A DNA stretch of 64,000 bases from Sphingomonas_B tabacisoli (GCF_042678385.1 NZ_JBHUDY010000002.1:525575-589574); one strand, 5' to 3'; shown: positions 43,405 to 52,267, numbered from the stretch's first letter. Program-made: numbers and translations. Notes: generated by a model from the letters alone, not told the origin.

Positions 43405-44165
43405 AGCCCGCCCAACTGGCCCGAGACCGCCTGCGCGGCTTGCGCGGTCGCTCGGCCCACGTCTTCGATCCCGACCCGCCGCATCGAATTCTCCAGCCCC
43501 AGCGCGACCAGCGCGTGAGTAGGTGGGCCTGGCGCACGCCAGGCCGGCGCCGCGATCACGGTCACTCCAGCAATGTAGTTGCCGTCGTCGACCGCATAGC
43601 CATGGTCGCGAGTAGCGGCCACCTGCGCCATCCAATCTCCATAGCTGGGCGGATTGTCCCAGCGCAGGCGGCGGAAGCGCCGCTCCAGCTCTGCGGGCTC
43701 ATGGTTGCCGAAGGCGGCGATGCAGCGCCCTGTGGCGCTGAGCAGCGCCGGAAAGCGGCTGCCGACTTGCGCGCTCAGCTGCAGATTCTGCGCGCCCTGC
43801 GCCGTCGCGACGACGATGATGTGGTCCAGGCCGGTAATCGCGACTCCCATGGCGGTGACGTCGAAGCGGGCCGCAAGCCGCTCGATCTCCGGCTGAGCTC
43901 CCTGGGCAAAACGGTCCCGTCGCAGCCAGGCGTTGGCAAAGGTCAGCAGCCCCGGTCCGAGTGCATATCGCTTCGAGCCATCGACTGTCGCGAGTTCCTC
44001 GGTGACGAGTGCGCGCAGGACGTGGAGGCAGGTGCTCGGGACCAGTCCTAGCTCGCGTGCAATCCTCTGAAGCGGAAGCGGTTCGTCGCTGCGCGCGAGC
44101 AGGCGTAGGATGGCTGCGCCGCGCGCTATAGCCGGTGCCTTGCTGTCCGGGATCCTCTCGTCCAT
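43401..44165 (-). CDS. IclR family transcriptional regulator
   Basis: A 254-residue regulator. The winged helix-turn-helix is near 25-60 ('LQRIARELGLVPSTCLHVLR') and the rest is an IclR effector domain ('LSATGRCIAAFGNHEP', 'AGVTVIAAPAW'). It is divergent from the ligase gene at 44230 with only 64 nt between starts, so it most likely controls that operon and itself. No clear ribosome binding site precedes the ATG; instead a 14-bp palindrome lies directly upstream. Confidence 0.9.
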   Translation of the reverse strand: MDERIPDSKAPAIARGAAILRLLARSDEPLPLQRIARELGLVPSTCLHVLRALVTEELATVDGSKRYALGPGLLTFANAWLRRDRFAQGAQPEIERLAARFDVTAMGVAITGLDHIIVVATAQGAQNLQLSAQVGSRFPALLSATGRCIAAFGNHEPAELERRFRRLRWDNPPSYGDWMAQVAATRDHGYAVDDGNYIAGVTVIAAPAWRAPGPPTHALVALGLENSMRRVGIEDVGRATAQAAQAVSGQLGGL

Positions 44166-44166
44166 A

Positions 44167-44180
44167 TTCGATATATAGAA
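44167..44180. promoter_or_regulatory. Candidate IclR operator palindrome
   Basis: TTCGATATATAGAA is a 14-base palindrome with six of seven base pairs matched. It begins one base upstream of the iclR-like start codon, in the divergent gap. IclR-family operators are usually imperfect palindromes of about this size, so autoregulation is plausible. No binding data. Confidence 0.45.
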
Positions 44181-44204
44181 CAGACATTCGTTATTTGCAA
44201 TGCA

Positions 44205-44217
44205 TCATGAATCATGA
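44205..44217. promoter_or_regulatory. TCATGA-A-TCATGA symmetrical repeat upstream of ligase gene
   Basis: Two copies of the self-complementary hexamer TCATGA flank one A, giving a 13-base element that ends 12 nt before the ATG at 44230. It could be a second regulator half-site cluster for the ligase/MaoC operon. It may also be chance, as it is short. Confidence 0.3.
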
Positions 44218-44229
44218 CAAAGAGCCGGC

Positions 44230-45795
44230 ATGGCGCGACTCACCGACTTCACCAGCTATCGCGACGCTCAGGCGCATGCCGACGGCGGCGCGCTCTGGGA
44301 CCTGTTCGATGGCGACCGCGAGCGGTTCAATATCGCGCATGAGTGCATCACGCGTCATGCCGACGGCTCGGGCCGGCCTGCGGTGCGCATCGCCCATGCC
44401 GATGGTCGTGACGAGATTCTGAGCTTCGACGCGATTGCCGAGGGCGCGGCCCGCTTTGCCCATTGGCTCGATCATGAAGGTGTGAAGCCGGGCGAGCGCA
44501 TCGCCTTCATGCTGGAACCGTCGCTGCCCTTCTATGTCTGCCTGTTCGGCGCGATGCAGACGGGCGCGATCAGCGTGCCGCTCTTTACTCTGTTCGGGTC
44601 AGAGGCGCTGCGACTGCGGGTGGAGGACTGCACCCCGACGATCCTGATCACCAACGCGGAGAAGGCCGAACTCGCGCGCTCCGTGCCGGGTCCGAGGGTG
44701 ATCGTCGCCGACGACGGCCTGCTCGACGAAATTGCAAAGTTTCCGTCCACTTACACGCCGAAAACGGCGGCGAACGATCTTGCGGTTTTCCAATATACCA
44801 GCGGCACGACCCGCGAGCTTCCCGAAGCGGTCAAGCACACGCACCGCGCGCTCGTCACGCTGATGTTCGCAGCACTTTACGGCACCGGTATTCGACCGGG
44901 CGACGAGTTCTTCTGCCCGTCGTCGCCGGCCTGGGGCCATGGCCTGTGGCACGGCACGCTGGCGCCGCTAGGGCTTGGAGTCACCACTGGCACCTTCGCC
45001 GGCCGCTTCGATCCGGTGCGGCTGATGCAGGCGCTCGGCGACCACCGCATCACCAACATGTCGGCTGCTGCGACACACTACCGGATGATGAAGAACGCTG
45101 GCCGCGCCGACGACTTCACCTTCTACTTGCGCAAGCTCTCGTACACGGGCGAGCCGATCGACCCGGCGACGCTCGACTGGATCGCGCGCTATTTCAAGGT
45201 GGCCGCCTGCTCGATGTACGGCACGACCGAAATCGGCGTCGTGCTCGTCAATTATCCGGGCGCCGAGGACTTCGAAGTGAAGCCCGGCTCGCTCGGCCGC
45301 CCCATTCCGGGCCAGCGGCTCGAGGTGCAGCGCCCCGACGGAACCCGCTCAGAGCCCGGTGAAATCGGCGAGCTGATGCTCTGGCGCGGCGGCGGGTGGA
45401 TGAGCACCAAGGACCGCGCCAAAACCGACGCGGACGGCTATTTCTATCACTGCGGCCGCGCCGACGATGTGATCATTTCTGCCGGCTGGACCATGTCCGC
45501 GGTCGAGATCGAGAACACAATGCTGAAGCACGATGCGGTGCTGGAGTGCGCGGTGATCGGCGTGCCGGACGAGGCGCGGGGGCAGGTCGTCAAGGCCTTC
45601 GTGATTTCCCGCCGGCGCGGCGACGATGCGCTCGTGCGCGAGCTGCAGAGCTTCACGCGCGACAAGCTTTCGCAGCACGAATTCCCCCGGCTGGTCGAGT
45701 TCGTCGACGAGCTGCCGAAGACGCCCGCGGGGAAGGTTCACCGCAAGATTTTGCGCGATCGCGAGGCGGCAAAGCTCGCCGCCGCGGCCGCCTGA
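44230..45795 (+). CDS. AMP-dependent acyl-CoA ligase-like protein with altered A3 loop
   Basis: A 521-residue ANL-family protein. 'CSMYGTTEIG' (A5), 'YFYHCGRADDVIISAG' (A7/A8) and the A10 lysine in 'LPKTPAGKVHRK' are intact. The phosphate loop reads 'YTSGTTRELPEAVKHTH' (189-205): the glycine after SGTT is Arg, and the usual PKG is PEA. This loop normally contacts ATP phosphates, so activity may be altered. It could be a distinct subfamily rather than a defect, since the rest is conserved. It is divergent from the IclR regulator and precedes a MaoC protein by 19 nt. Confidence 0.85.
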   Translation: MARLTDFTSYRDAQAHADGGALWDLFDGDRERFNIAHECITRHADGSGRPAVRIAHADGRDEILSFDAIAEGAARFAHWLDHEGVKPGERIAFMLEPSLPFYVCLFGAMQTGAISVPLFTLFGSEALRLRVEDCTPTILITNAEKAELARSVPGPRVIVADDGLLDEIAKFPSTYTPKTAANDLAVFQYTSGTTRELPEAVKHTHRALVTLMFAALYGTGIRPGDEFFCPSSPAWGHGLWHGTLAPLGLGVTTGTFAGRFDPVRLMQALGDHRITNMSAAATHYRMMKNAGRADDFTFYLRKLSYTGEPIDPATLDWIARYFKVAACSMYGTTEIGVVLVNYPGAEDFEVKPGSLGRPIPGQRLEVQRPDGTRSEPGEIGELMLWRGGGWMSTKDRAKTDADGYFYHCGRADDVIISAGWTMSAVEIENTMLKHDAVLECAVIGVPDEARGQVVKAFVISRRRGDDALVRELQSFTRDKLSQHEFPRLVEFVDELPKTPAGKVHRKILRDREAAKLAAAAA

Positions 45796-45814
45796 CACCA
45801 AAGGAGACTATCGC

Positions 45815-46963
45815 ATGGCAACCCTGGCCGAAGACAAGCCGACCAATCGCTTCCCAAAGATCACCGAAGAGGGTCTCGCAGACCTGCGTAAGCGCGTGGG
45901 CGTCAAGATCGAGAACACGGTCGAACCGTGGAACTATGAAGCGACGCGCGACGCCATCCGTCACTATGCGCACGGCATCGGCGACGACAATCCGCTGTGG
46001 TGCGACCCCGAATATGCGGCCAAGACAAAGTACGGGACGATCGTCGCGCTGCCGAGCTTCCTCTTCTCGACCAGCCGCATCGTCTCCGGCTATTGCGGCG
46101 GCCTGCCCGGCGTCCACGCGATGTGGGCCGGCGCCGACTGGACCTGGCACAAGCCAGTGTTACGCAACGACACGATCACCACAGAGGCGTATCTGAAGGA
46201 CCTGATCGGGCATGACACGCGCTTTGCGGGCCGTGCCTATCAGCAAATCTACCATGTCGACTTCTACAATCAGCATGGCGATCTGGTGGCCGAGAGCGAC
46301 AGCTACGTCTTCCGTACCGACCGCGACGAAGCGCGCGAGCGCGGTACCAAGTACACGGGCCAGGTCGGCAAGGTCGAAAAGCTGACCGACGAGCAGATGC
46401 AGGAATGGTTCGACCTGTATCGCAACGAGGAAATCCGGGGCGCCACGCCGCGTTACTGGGAGGACGTGACGGAAGGCGAGCAGCTGCCGCGCATGATGAA
46501 GGGGCCGATGACGGTCACCGGCTTTATCGGCTATGCGCAGGGCTGGGGCGGGCTCTACATCCGCACCAACAAGCTGCATTTCCAGCTGATCGACGCGCAC
46601 CCGGGCCTGGGCATTCCCAACAAGTTCGGTGTGCGCGACGTGCCGGAGCGGGTCCACTGGGACGACGACTTCGCCCGCGAAGTCGGCACGCCCGGCGCGT
46701 ATGATTACGGTCCCGAGCGCAACTCCTGGCTGACCCACCACATCACCAACTGGATCGGCGACGACGGCTTCCTGCACAAGCACAAGTGCCAAATCCGCCG
46801 GCACAATCCGGACGGCGACGTGATCTTCATCGACGGCGAGGTGACGCGCAAGTTCGAGGAGAACGGCAAGAAATATGTCGAGATCCGCCAGATCGCCACG
46901 ACTCACCGGGGCGAGACCTCGGCGATCGGCACGGCCGTCGCGGAACTGCCGAGTAAGGCGTAA
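45815..46963 (+). CDS. Double-hotdog MaoC-like (FAS1-like) dehydratase family protein
   Basis: A 382-residue protein containing two hotdog units. The first, at about 45-160, has 'AIRHYAHGIGDDNPLWCDPE' and 'KTKYGTIVALPSFLF', which carry the D-x(4)-H-like hydratase positions in degenerate form. The second is at about 220-375 ('PMTVTGFIGYAQG', 'KYVEIRQIATTHRGE'). MaoC-type proteins hydrate or dehydrate acyl-CoA. AAGGAG lies ten bases upstream of the start. It is followed by a strong hairpin terminator. It is similar in design to the protein at 52264. Confidence 0.8.
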   Translation: MATLAEDKPTNRFPKITEEGLADLRKRVGVKIENTVEPWNYEATRDAIRHYAHGIGDDNPLWCDPEYAAKTKYGTIVALPSFLFSTSRIVSGYCGGLPGVHAMWAGADWTWHKPVLRNDTITTEAYLKDLIGHDTRFAGRAYQQIYHVDFYNQHGDLVAESDSYVFRTDRDEARERGTKYTGQVGKVEKLTDEQMQEWFDLYRNEEIRGATPRYWEDVTEGEQLPRMMKGPMTVTGFIGYAQGWGGLYIRTNKLHFQLIDAHPGLGIPNKFGVRDVPERVHWDDDFAREVGTPGAYDYGPERNSWLTHHITNWIGDDGFLHKHKCQIRRHNPDGDVIFIDGEVTRKFEENGKKYVEIRQIATTHRGETSAIGTAVAELPSKA

Positions 46964-46980
46964 GCTGGGGGCTGGGGGAG

Positions 46981-47005
46981 GGCCTGAACGCAGTGCGTTC
47001 AGGCC
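46981..47005 (+). terminator. Hairpin terminator after the MaoC gene
   Basis: A perfect 11-bp inverted repeat (GGCCTGAACGC / GCGTTCAGGCC) with a 3-base AGT loop starts 17 nt after the MaoC stop. It is followed by CTTTGACC, a weak T-run. It probably ends the 44230-46963 transcript. Confidence 0.75.
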
Positions 47006-47161
47006 CTTTGACCGGAATAATGAGGCGATTGCGTGGGATTACCGCTTCGCGGCGGTGATATATGCACGCGGCTGCTCGGCGCAGTTGCAACGCGGGTGAT
47101 ATGAGGATCAAGAAAGCGCAAAACCCGCACGGTCATGCGGGGCGGATGGAGAGGATTTGGC

Positions 47162-47470
47162 ATGAGCGACTATAAGCCCGGGTCCCGGTGGAAGAGCGCG
47201 GTCGGTACCGGCGAGTTTGTGGTCGTCCGTCCGCCGTCGGGAGAAGGCGAGCTCACCTGCGGCGGCGCTGCCGTACTGGCCCATAATGCGGCCGCCGGTC
47301 CCGCTTCCGACGCGCCCGCGGGCAGCGAAGGCACCGCGGCGGGCAAACGCTACGCCGAAACTGAAAGCGGCATCGAAATCCTCTGCAGCAAGGCGGGTAC
47401 CGGCGATCTTGCCTTTGCCGGCCGGCCGCTCGCGCGCAAGGATGCGAAGCCGCTTCCGGCATCGGACTGA
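47162..47470 (+). CDS. Small protein of unknown function
   Basis: A 102-residue product without signal peptide or membrane segment. The N-terminal 'PGSRWKSAVGTGEFVVVRPP' and C-terminal 'YAETESGIEILCSKAGTGDL' form beta-rich blocks joined by an Ala/Gly/Ser-rich linker. Two cysteines, in 'LTCGGA' and 'ILCSKAG', could bind metal or form a disulfide. The gene leads the operon ligase-crotonase-CoA transferase-amidohydrolase, ending 2 nt before the ligase start. I recognise similar small genes beside ligases only in general terms; function unknown. Confidence 0.65.
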   Translation: MSDYKPGSRWKSAVGTGEFVVVRPPSGEGELTCGGAAVLAHNAAAGPASDAPAGSEGTAAGKRYAETESGIEILCSKAGTGDLAFAGRPLARKDAKPLPASD

Positions 47471-47472
47471 CC

Positions 47473-48957
47473 ATGCGCACCACTTTGCTCCTCGACCTGA
47501 CCGCCGACAGCTGCGGCGATCGCCTGGCGATCGGTCCGCGCGATGCGGGGATCGACTTTGCCCGGCTTCGCAATGCTGCGAGGGCCGCGGGCAAGGCGCT
47601 GGCCGAGGGCGGCGCCAAGACGCTGGTGTTTGTCGGCTTGAACGGCGCGGCCATGCCGCTGACCCTGTTCGCCGCCGGATATGCAGGGCTGCCGTTCGTG
47701 CCCGTCAACTATCGGCTGACCGATCCCGAGCTGCGCCGGCTGATCCAGCGCTGCGACACCCCGGCTGTCATTATCGACGACGATATGGCGCACCGGATCG
47801 CAGGCATTGACGGCGCCGCGATCCACCGCCGTTCTGCCTTCGAAGCGCAGTTTCTCGATCCGGACTTGCCCGAGCAGGACGTTGGCGAGGAGCCGGAGCA
47901 GGACATCGCAGTCCTTCTCTTTACCAGCGGCACGACCGGGGACCCTAAGGCTGCGGTGCTGCGCCATTCGAACCTCGTCAGCTATGTGATGTCCACGGTC
48001 GAGTTCCTCGGCGCGGACGAGGCCGAAGCCGCGCTCGTGAGCGTGCCGCCCTATCACATCGCCGGCATCTCGGCGGTTCTCAGCGCCAGCTACGGCGGCC
48101 GCAGGATCGTCTATCTGCCACAATTCTCAGCGGACGAGTGGGTCGCTGTCGCCGCGCGCGAGGGTATCACCCATGCGATGGTCGTGCCCACGATGCTCGA
48201 CCGTATCCTGGACGCAATGGAGCGCAGCGGCGAAAGCCTGCCGGCCTTGCGCGCCTTGTCTTACGGCGGCGGCCGTATGCCGGAGCCGACAATCCACCGA
48301 GCGATGGCAAAGCTGCCGCAAGTGGACTTCGTCAACGCCTATGGCCTGACCGAGACGAGTTCGACGATCGCGCTGCTGGACGGCGCGGATCACCGCGCGG
48401 CTTTCGCTTCGGACGATGTGGCGGTGCGGCGTCGGCTCACATCTGTCGGCCGTCCGCTGCCTTCGCTCGAGCTGGAAATCCGCGATCCTGAGGGGAAGAT
48501 CTGCCCGCCCGGCGTGTCGGGGGAAATCCATGTGCGCGGTGAGCAAGTCTCCGGCGAGTATCTCCACAAATCGGCACTGGCGGGCGACGGCTGGTTCCCG
48601 ACCAACGACGCGGGCTGGCTCGACGACGCAGGCTATCTGTTCGTGGAAGGCCGGCTGGACGATGTGATCGTTCGCGGCGGCGAAAATATCTCGCCCGGCG
48701 AAATCGAGGACGTGTTGCGCAGCCATCCGGCGGTGGAAGATGCGGCCGTGCTTGGCCTGCCATGTGATAAATGGGGCGAAAAGGTCGCCGCGGCGATCGT
48801 CTGCCGATCGCAAGTAGACGAGGAGACGCTGAGCGCGCATGTCCGCAGCCATCTTCGCTCGACCAAGACCCCTGAGGCTTGGTTTTTCCGGACCGAGCTT
48901 CCGTACAACGAGACGGGCAAGCTGTTGCGCAGGGTGCTGAAGGCGGAGCTTGCCTGA
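47473..48957 (+). CDS. AMP-dependent acyl-CoA ligase
   Basis: A 494-residue ANL ligase. The A3 motif is 'FTSGTTGDPKAAVLRH' from 150 (PKA instead of PKG), A5 'NAYGLTETSS', A8 'RLDDVIVRGGENISPGEIED', and the A10 lysine lies in 'LPYNETGKLLRR'. It activates a carboxylic acid with CoA. It is the second gene of the operon that continues with crotonase-, CoA transferase- and amidohydrolase-type genes. Start ATG at 47473 lies 2 nt after the previous stop. Confidence 0.9.
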   Translation: MRTTLLLDLTADSCGDRLAIGPRDAGIDFARLRNAARAAGKALAEGGAKTLVFVGLNGAAMPLTLFAAGYAGLPFVPVNYRLTDPELRRLIQRCDTPAVIIDDDMAHRIAGIDGAAIHRRSAFEAQFLDPDLPEQDVGEEPEQDIAVLLFTSGTTGDPKAAVLRHSNLVSYVMSTVEFLGADEAEAALVSVPPYHIAGISAVLSASYGGRRIVYLPQFSADEWVAVAAREGITHAMVVPTMLDRILDAMERSGESLPALRALSYGGGRMPEPTIHRAMAKLPQVDFVNAYGLTETSSTIALLDGADHRAAFASDDVAVRRRLTSVGRPLPSLELEIRDPEGKICPPGVSGEIHVRGEQVSGEYLHKSALAGDGWFPTNDAGWLDDAGYLFVEGRLDDVIVRGGENISPGEIEDVLRSHPAVEDAAVLGLPCDKWGEKVAAAIVCRSQVDEETLSAHVRSHLRSTKTPEAWFFRTELPYNETGKLLRRVLKAELA

Positions 48958-48984
48958 CTGGCCGCAAGGTCTGAAGACCGAGCC

Positions 48985-49962
48985 GTGATCTTCGCGCTTG
49001 ATCCCTTCGACGAATCGTACTCGCCGCTGTCCGGCAATCCGCTGCAGTTGATCGATTTGCCGGGGGATGAGGCGCCAGCGGCGCCGATCCGGATCGGCGT
49101 CGATCGGGAGGGCCTGCTTCCTCCCTGTGATGTCGAACTGTTCGACGCGCTCGTCACGACATCCGCCGCAGCGCCTGCGCCATGGGTCAGCGTTTCTGCC
49201 GGCCGGCTGGAATCCGCCCTGAAGCGGGTCAGCGCCAATATCAGGCGTGCACCGGTCGCGGCGTCGATCCTGGCGCGGCTGCTGCGTCTCGGCGTGGGCC
49301 TGAGCTTCGATGCGGCCCTGGCGATGGAATCGTTCGCCTACTCGACTCTGCTTGGCGGAACTGAGTTCAAGTGTTGGCTGGCGGAGCGCCCGGCTAGCCA
49401 GCCTGCGCCGATTTCGCTCGCGCCAGTCCGCTATTCCCGTACCGGTGACGACGTGATCCTAACTCTCAGCGCACCGGAAACCCGCAACGCGATGACTGCG
49501 GCCATGCGCGATGCCCTTTACGAATCCTTGTTCAATGCGCTGCACGACCCGACTCAGCCCCGCGTCGAGCTGCGTGGGGAAGGGCGCTCCTTCTCGGTCG
49601 GAGGCGATCTGCAGGAATTCGGCAGCGCGACCGATCTGGCCACTGCGCATATCATCCGGATGCAGCGAAGCGCAGCGCTACTTATCCACGCGCTGGGAGA
49701 TCGCGCCTCCGTAAGGCTGCACGGCGCGTGCATCGGGTCCGGCATCGAGATCGCCGCTGCAGCCACGCGGCGCGTCGCCGAGCGGGATTTCTACATGCAG
49801 CTTCCCGAACTCGGCATGGGATTGATCCCGGGCGCCGGCGGCACAATCACCCTGCCGCGAGCGATTGGACGTCAGCGCACCTTCTGGGCCGCGGCGGGAG
49901 GATTTCGGATACCGGTGGACACGGCGCTGGCCTGGGGATTGCTGCACGCGGCGGAGCCTTGA
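48985..49962 (+). CDS. Crotonase-fold protein with long N-terminal extension
   Basis: A 325-residue protein. A crotonase core runs from about 150 ('VILTLSAPETRNAMTAAM', 'GRSFSVGGDLQEF', 'PELGMGLIPGAGGT'). The first catalytic glutamate is kept (Glu275) but the second position seems to be Trp301. The first ~145 residues have no recognised domain ('LDPFDESYSPLSGNPLQLID'). The start is GTG at 48985. The stop shares one base with the CoA transferase start. Substitution of one glutamate argues against a plain hydratase; isomerase or hydrolase are options. Confidence 0.78.
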   Translation: MIFALDPFDESYSPLSGNPLQLIDLPGDEAPAAPIRIGVDREGLLPPCDVELFDALVTTSAAAPAPWVSVSAGRLESALKRVSANIRRAPVAASILARLLRLGVGLSFDAALAMESFAYSTLLGGTEFKCWLAERPASQPAPISLAPVRYSRTGDDVILTLSAPETRNAMTAAMRDALYESLFNALHDPTQPRVELRGEGRSFSVGGDLQEFGSATDLATAHIIRMQRSAALLIHALGDRASVRLHGACIGSGIEIAAAATRRVAERDFYMQLPELGMGLIPGAGGTITLPRAIGRQRTFWAAAGGFRIPVDTALAWGLLHAAEP

Positions 49963-50909
49963 TGAGAGCGCTCGAAGACGTCCTGAGGGAGCGGATCGCG
50001 CTGCTGCCGGCTTTGCAGGAGGCCCTGACGCCCGCGCTGCTGCTGCAGCGGGATGCGCCGGGTGGCTTGCGCGCGCCTGGACGGATCTCCGCCAATGGTC
50101 ATTGCCGCCTCGTCGCCACCGCGGACGGCTGGGCCGCGCTGAACCTCGCGCGGCCCGATGACGTGGAGCTTGTGCCGGCGCTGACCAATGGTCGCGCAAG
50201 CGACTGGCAGGGGATTGCCGAAGCAGCCTCGTCCATGAACTGCTCCGAGTTCGTGCAGCGCGCGGTGGAGCTGCAGCTGCCGGTCGCCGCCCTCGGCGAG
50301 GCAATGTCCTTCGTGTTGGCGGAGGGGAAAAGCGCCGTTCCGGGCCGCGTCGTCGACCTTTCGGCGCTCTGGGCCGGCCCTCTCTGCGCCGGGCTGCTCG
50401 CGCGTGCGGGCGCCGATGTTGTCAGGATCGAAAGCGCCGGGCGGCCCGATCCGACGCCGCTGGCTTCTCCCCAGCTTGATCGCTTCCTGAACGGCAGCAA
50501 GAGCAGGATCACGCTCGACCTGACAGTGGCTGAATGCAGAGCGCGGCTGCGCGACGAAATCCTCGCTGCCGATGTGATCGTCACGAGCGGCCGGTCCGCG
50601 GGGCTCTCACGCATCGGGCTCGATCGAGATGAACTGGAGCGGGCACGGCCGGACCTGATCTGGGCCGCCATCACTGCGTATGGCTGGGAAATCGACCGCG
50701 TCGGCTTCGGCGACGACTGCGCTGTCGCCGGCGGTCTCGTGAAACCGGGCGAGCCCCCCAGCTTCATGGGCGATGCGCTTGCCGATCCGTTGACCGGGCT
50801 GGAGAGCGCATTGGCCGTCTGCGAGCGCGTTGCCCGTGGGGCGGGCGGCCTGCTCGACCTGCCCATGGCCGGCGTCGCCGCCGCCTATCGCCGGCGCATC
50901 GCCTCATGA
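49962..50909 (+). CDS. Shortened class III CoA transferase-like protein with unusual N-terminus
   Basis: A 315-residue protein. The N-terminal ~115 residues ('CRLVATADGWAALNLARPDD') resemble the linker/first-domain end of two-domain CaiB-like proteins. The CoA_transf_3 N-terminal half follows ('GRVVDLSALWAGPLCAGLLA', 'GADVVRIESAGRPD'). A likely catalytic Asp sits in 'DALADPLTGLESAL'. The usual C-terminal ~150 residues are absent. It overlaps both neighbours (1 nt and 4 nt). It may need a partner chain or be non-catalytic; the context suggests CoA-thioester handling. Confidence 0.75.
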   Translation: MRALEDVLRERIALLPALQEALTPALLLQRDAPGGLRAPGRISANGHCRLVATADGWAALNLARPDDVELVPALTNGRASDWQGIAEAASSMNCSEFVQRAVELQLPVAALGEAMSFVLAEGKSAVPGRVVDLSALWAGPLCAGLLARAGADVVRIESAGRPDPTPLASPQLDRFLNGSKSRITLDLTVAECRARLRDEILAADVIVTSGRSAGLSRIGLDRDELERARPDLIWAAITAYGWEIDRVGFGDDCAVAGGLVKPGEPPSFMGDALADPLTGLESALAVCERVARGAGGLLDLPMAGVAAAYRRRIAS

Positions 50910-52267
50910 ACCTCATCATCCGCAATGTTCGTCCTTGGGGCGCCGCCGCGACTGATATCATCATTGATGATGGGCTCGTCGGCACCGGTGCGGGCAAGCG
51001 GGCCGAGTTCGACGGCAGGGGGCGGGTGCTCCTGCCGGGGCTCCACGACCATCACATCCACATCCTGGCGTCCGCCGCGAGGCGAAGCTCAGTCGATTTG
51101 GCGGGCCTCGTGGACGCGAAAGCGGTGGAAGCGGCGTTGCGCTCCGCTGCAGCCGCAGCGCCGCCCGGAGCGTGGCTGAGGGCGGTAGGCTATGACGAGG
51201 GCGCCGCCGGGCTACCGGACGCCGATCTGCTCGACGACTGGGTGTCCGACCGCCCGCTCAAGCTTCAGGACCGGACCGGTGCGCTATGGGCGCTGAATCG
51301 CCTTGGTCTGGCATCGCTTGGGGCGGCGACGTTTCCTCCAGGCTGCGAGCGCGACGCGGCGGGGCAGCCGACCGGCCGCTTCTGGCGCGAGGACCGATGG
51401 CTCGGCCGTCATCTGCCGCGCTCCAACATCGACGTGGCGGGGCTGGGATCGGAACTCGCCGCGCTTGGCGTAACGGGCCTTACCGACGCAGGGGCGGGCA
51501 ACGGACCGGACGAGGCGGCTTTGCTCAGCTCCAGCGCATTGCCGCAAACACTGGTGTTGATGGGCAATGAAAGCCTGCCTCACGCGCATGAGTACAGGCG
51601 AGGCCCGCTCAAGCTTCTGATCGACGAACGCGATCCGCCTGATCTCGATGTGCTGGCCCGCCGCATCAGCGAAGCGAGAGGCCAGCGGCGAAACGTCGCA
51701 ACGCATTGCGTCACGGCGACCGAACTTTCGCTGTTCCTCGCCGCGCTCGAGCTATCCGGCGGCGCTCTGTCGGGCGACCGCATCGAGCATGGCGGGGAGA
51801 TCGCAACGGCAGCGATCGCGGCGATCGCGCAGACGCCGCTGACCGTCGTCACGAACCCCGCGTTCATTCACGACCGGGGGGACCGCTACCGCGACTCCAT
51901 CGATCCTCAGCAATGGAGCGATCTGTATCGAGCCCGCAGCCTGATTGAGGCGAACATCCCGCTCGCGGCCGGTTCAGACGCACCTTATGCCAGCTTCGAT
52001 CCTTGGTTGGGCATGCGAACGGCGCGCGATCGGTTGACGGCGACACGGCAGTCGCTCGGCCGGGGCGAGCGAATCTCGGCTCGCCAGGCACTGTGCCTTT
52101 ACCTAGGCGAACCGCTCAACCCGGGCAGCGCGCGGACGATCGCTCCCGGAGCCCCCGCCGACTTCATGCTGTGCGATGGATCGCTTGACGAAGTGCTCGC
52201 GGACCTGACGCCCGATCGCGTAGCCGCGACTTTTGTTGCCGGCCGGCCCGTGTTCCAGCGCCGCTAG
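50906..52267 (+). CDS. Amidohydrolase family 3 (YtcJ-like) metal-dependent hydrolase
   Basis: A 453-residue amidohydrolase. The metal-binding HxH is His50-Ile-His52 in 'LLPGLHDHHIHI'. Further typical elements are 'VATHCVTATEL', 'RIEHGGEI' and 'LAAGSDAPYASFDPWLG' (late metal Asp), and 'PGAPADFMLCDG' at the end. It may hydrolyse a cyclic or amide bond, or another C-N/C-O bond. It is the last gene of the ligase operon, overlapping the CoA transferase by 4 nt. Its stop TAG is shared as CTAG with the opposite MaoC gene. Confidence 0.85.
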   Translation: MNLIIRNVRPWGAAATDIIIDDGLVGTGAGKRAEFDGRGRVLLPGLHDHHIHILASAARRSSVDLAGLVDAKAVEAALRSAAAAAPPGAWLRAVGYDEGAAGLPDADLLDDWVSDRPLKLQDRTGALWALNRLGLASLGAATFPPGCERDAAGQPTGRFWREDRWLGRHLPRSNIDVAGLGSELAALGVTGLTDAGAGNGPDEAALLSSSALPQTLVLMGNESLPHAHEYRRGPLKLLIDERDPPDLDVLARRISEARGQRRNVATHCVTATELSLFLAALELSGGALSGDRIEHGGEIATAAIAAIAQTPLTVVTNPAFIHDRGDRYRDSIDPQQWSDLYRARSLIEANIPLAAGSDAPYASFDPWLGMRTARDRLTATRQSLGRGERISARQALCLYLGEPLNPGSARTIAPGAPADFMLCDGSLDEVLADLTPDRVAATFVAGRPVFQRR

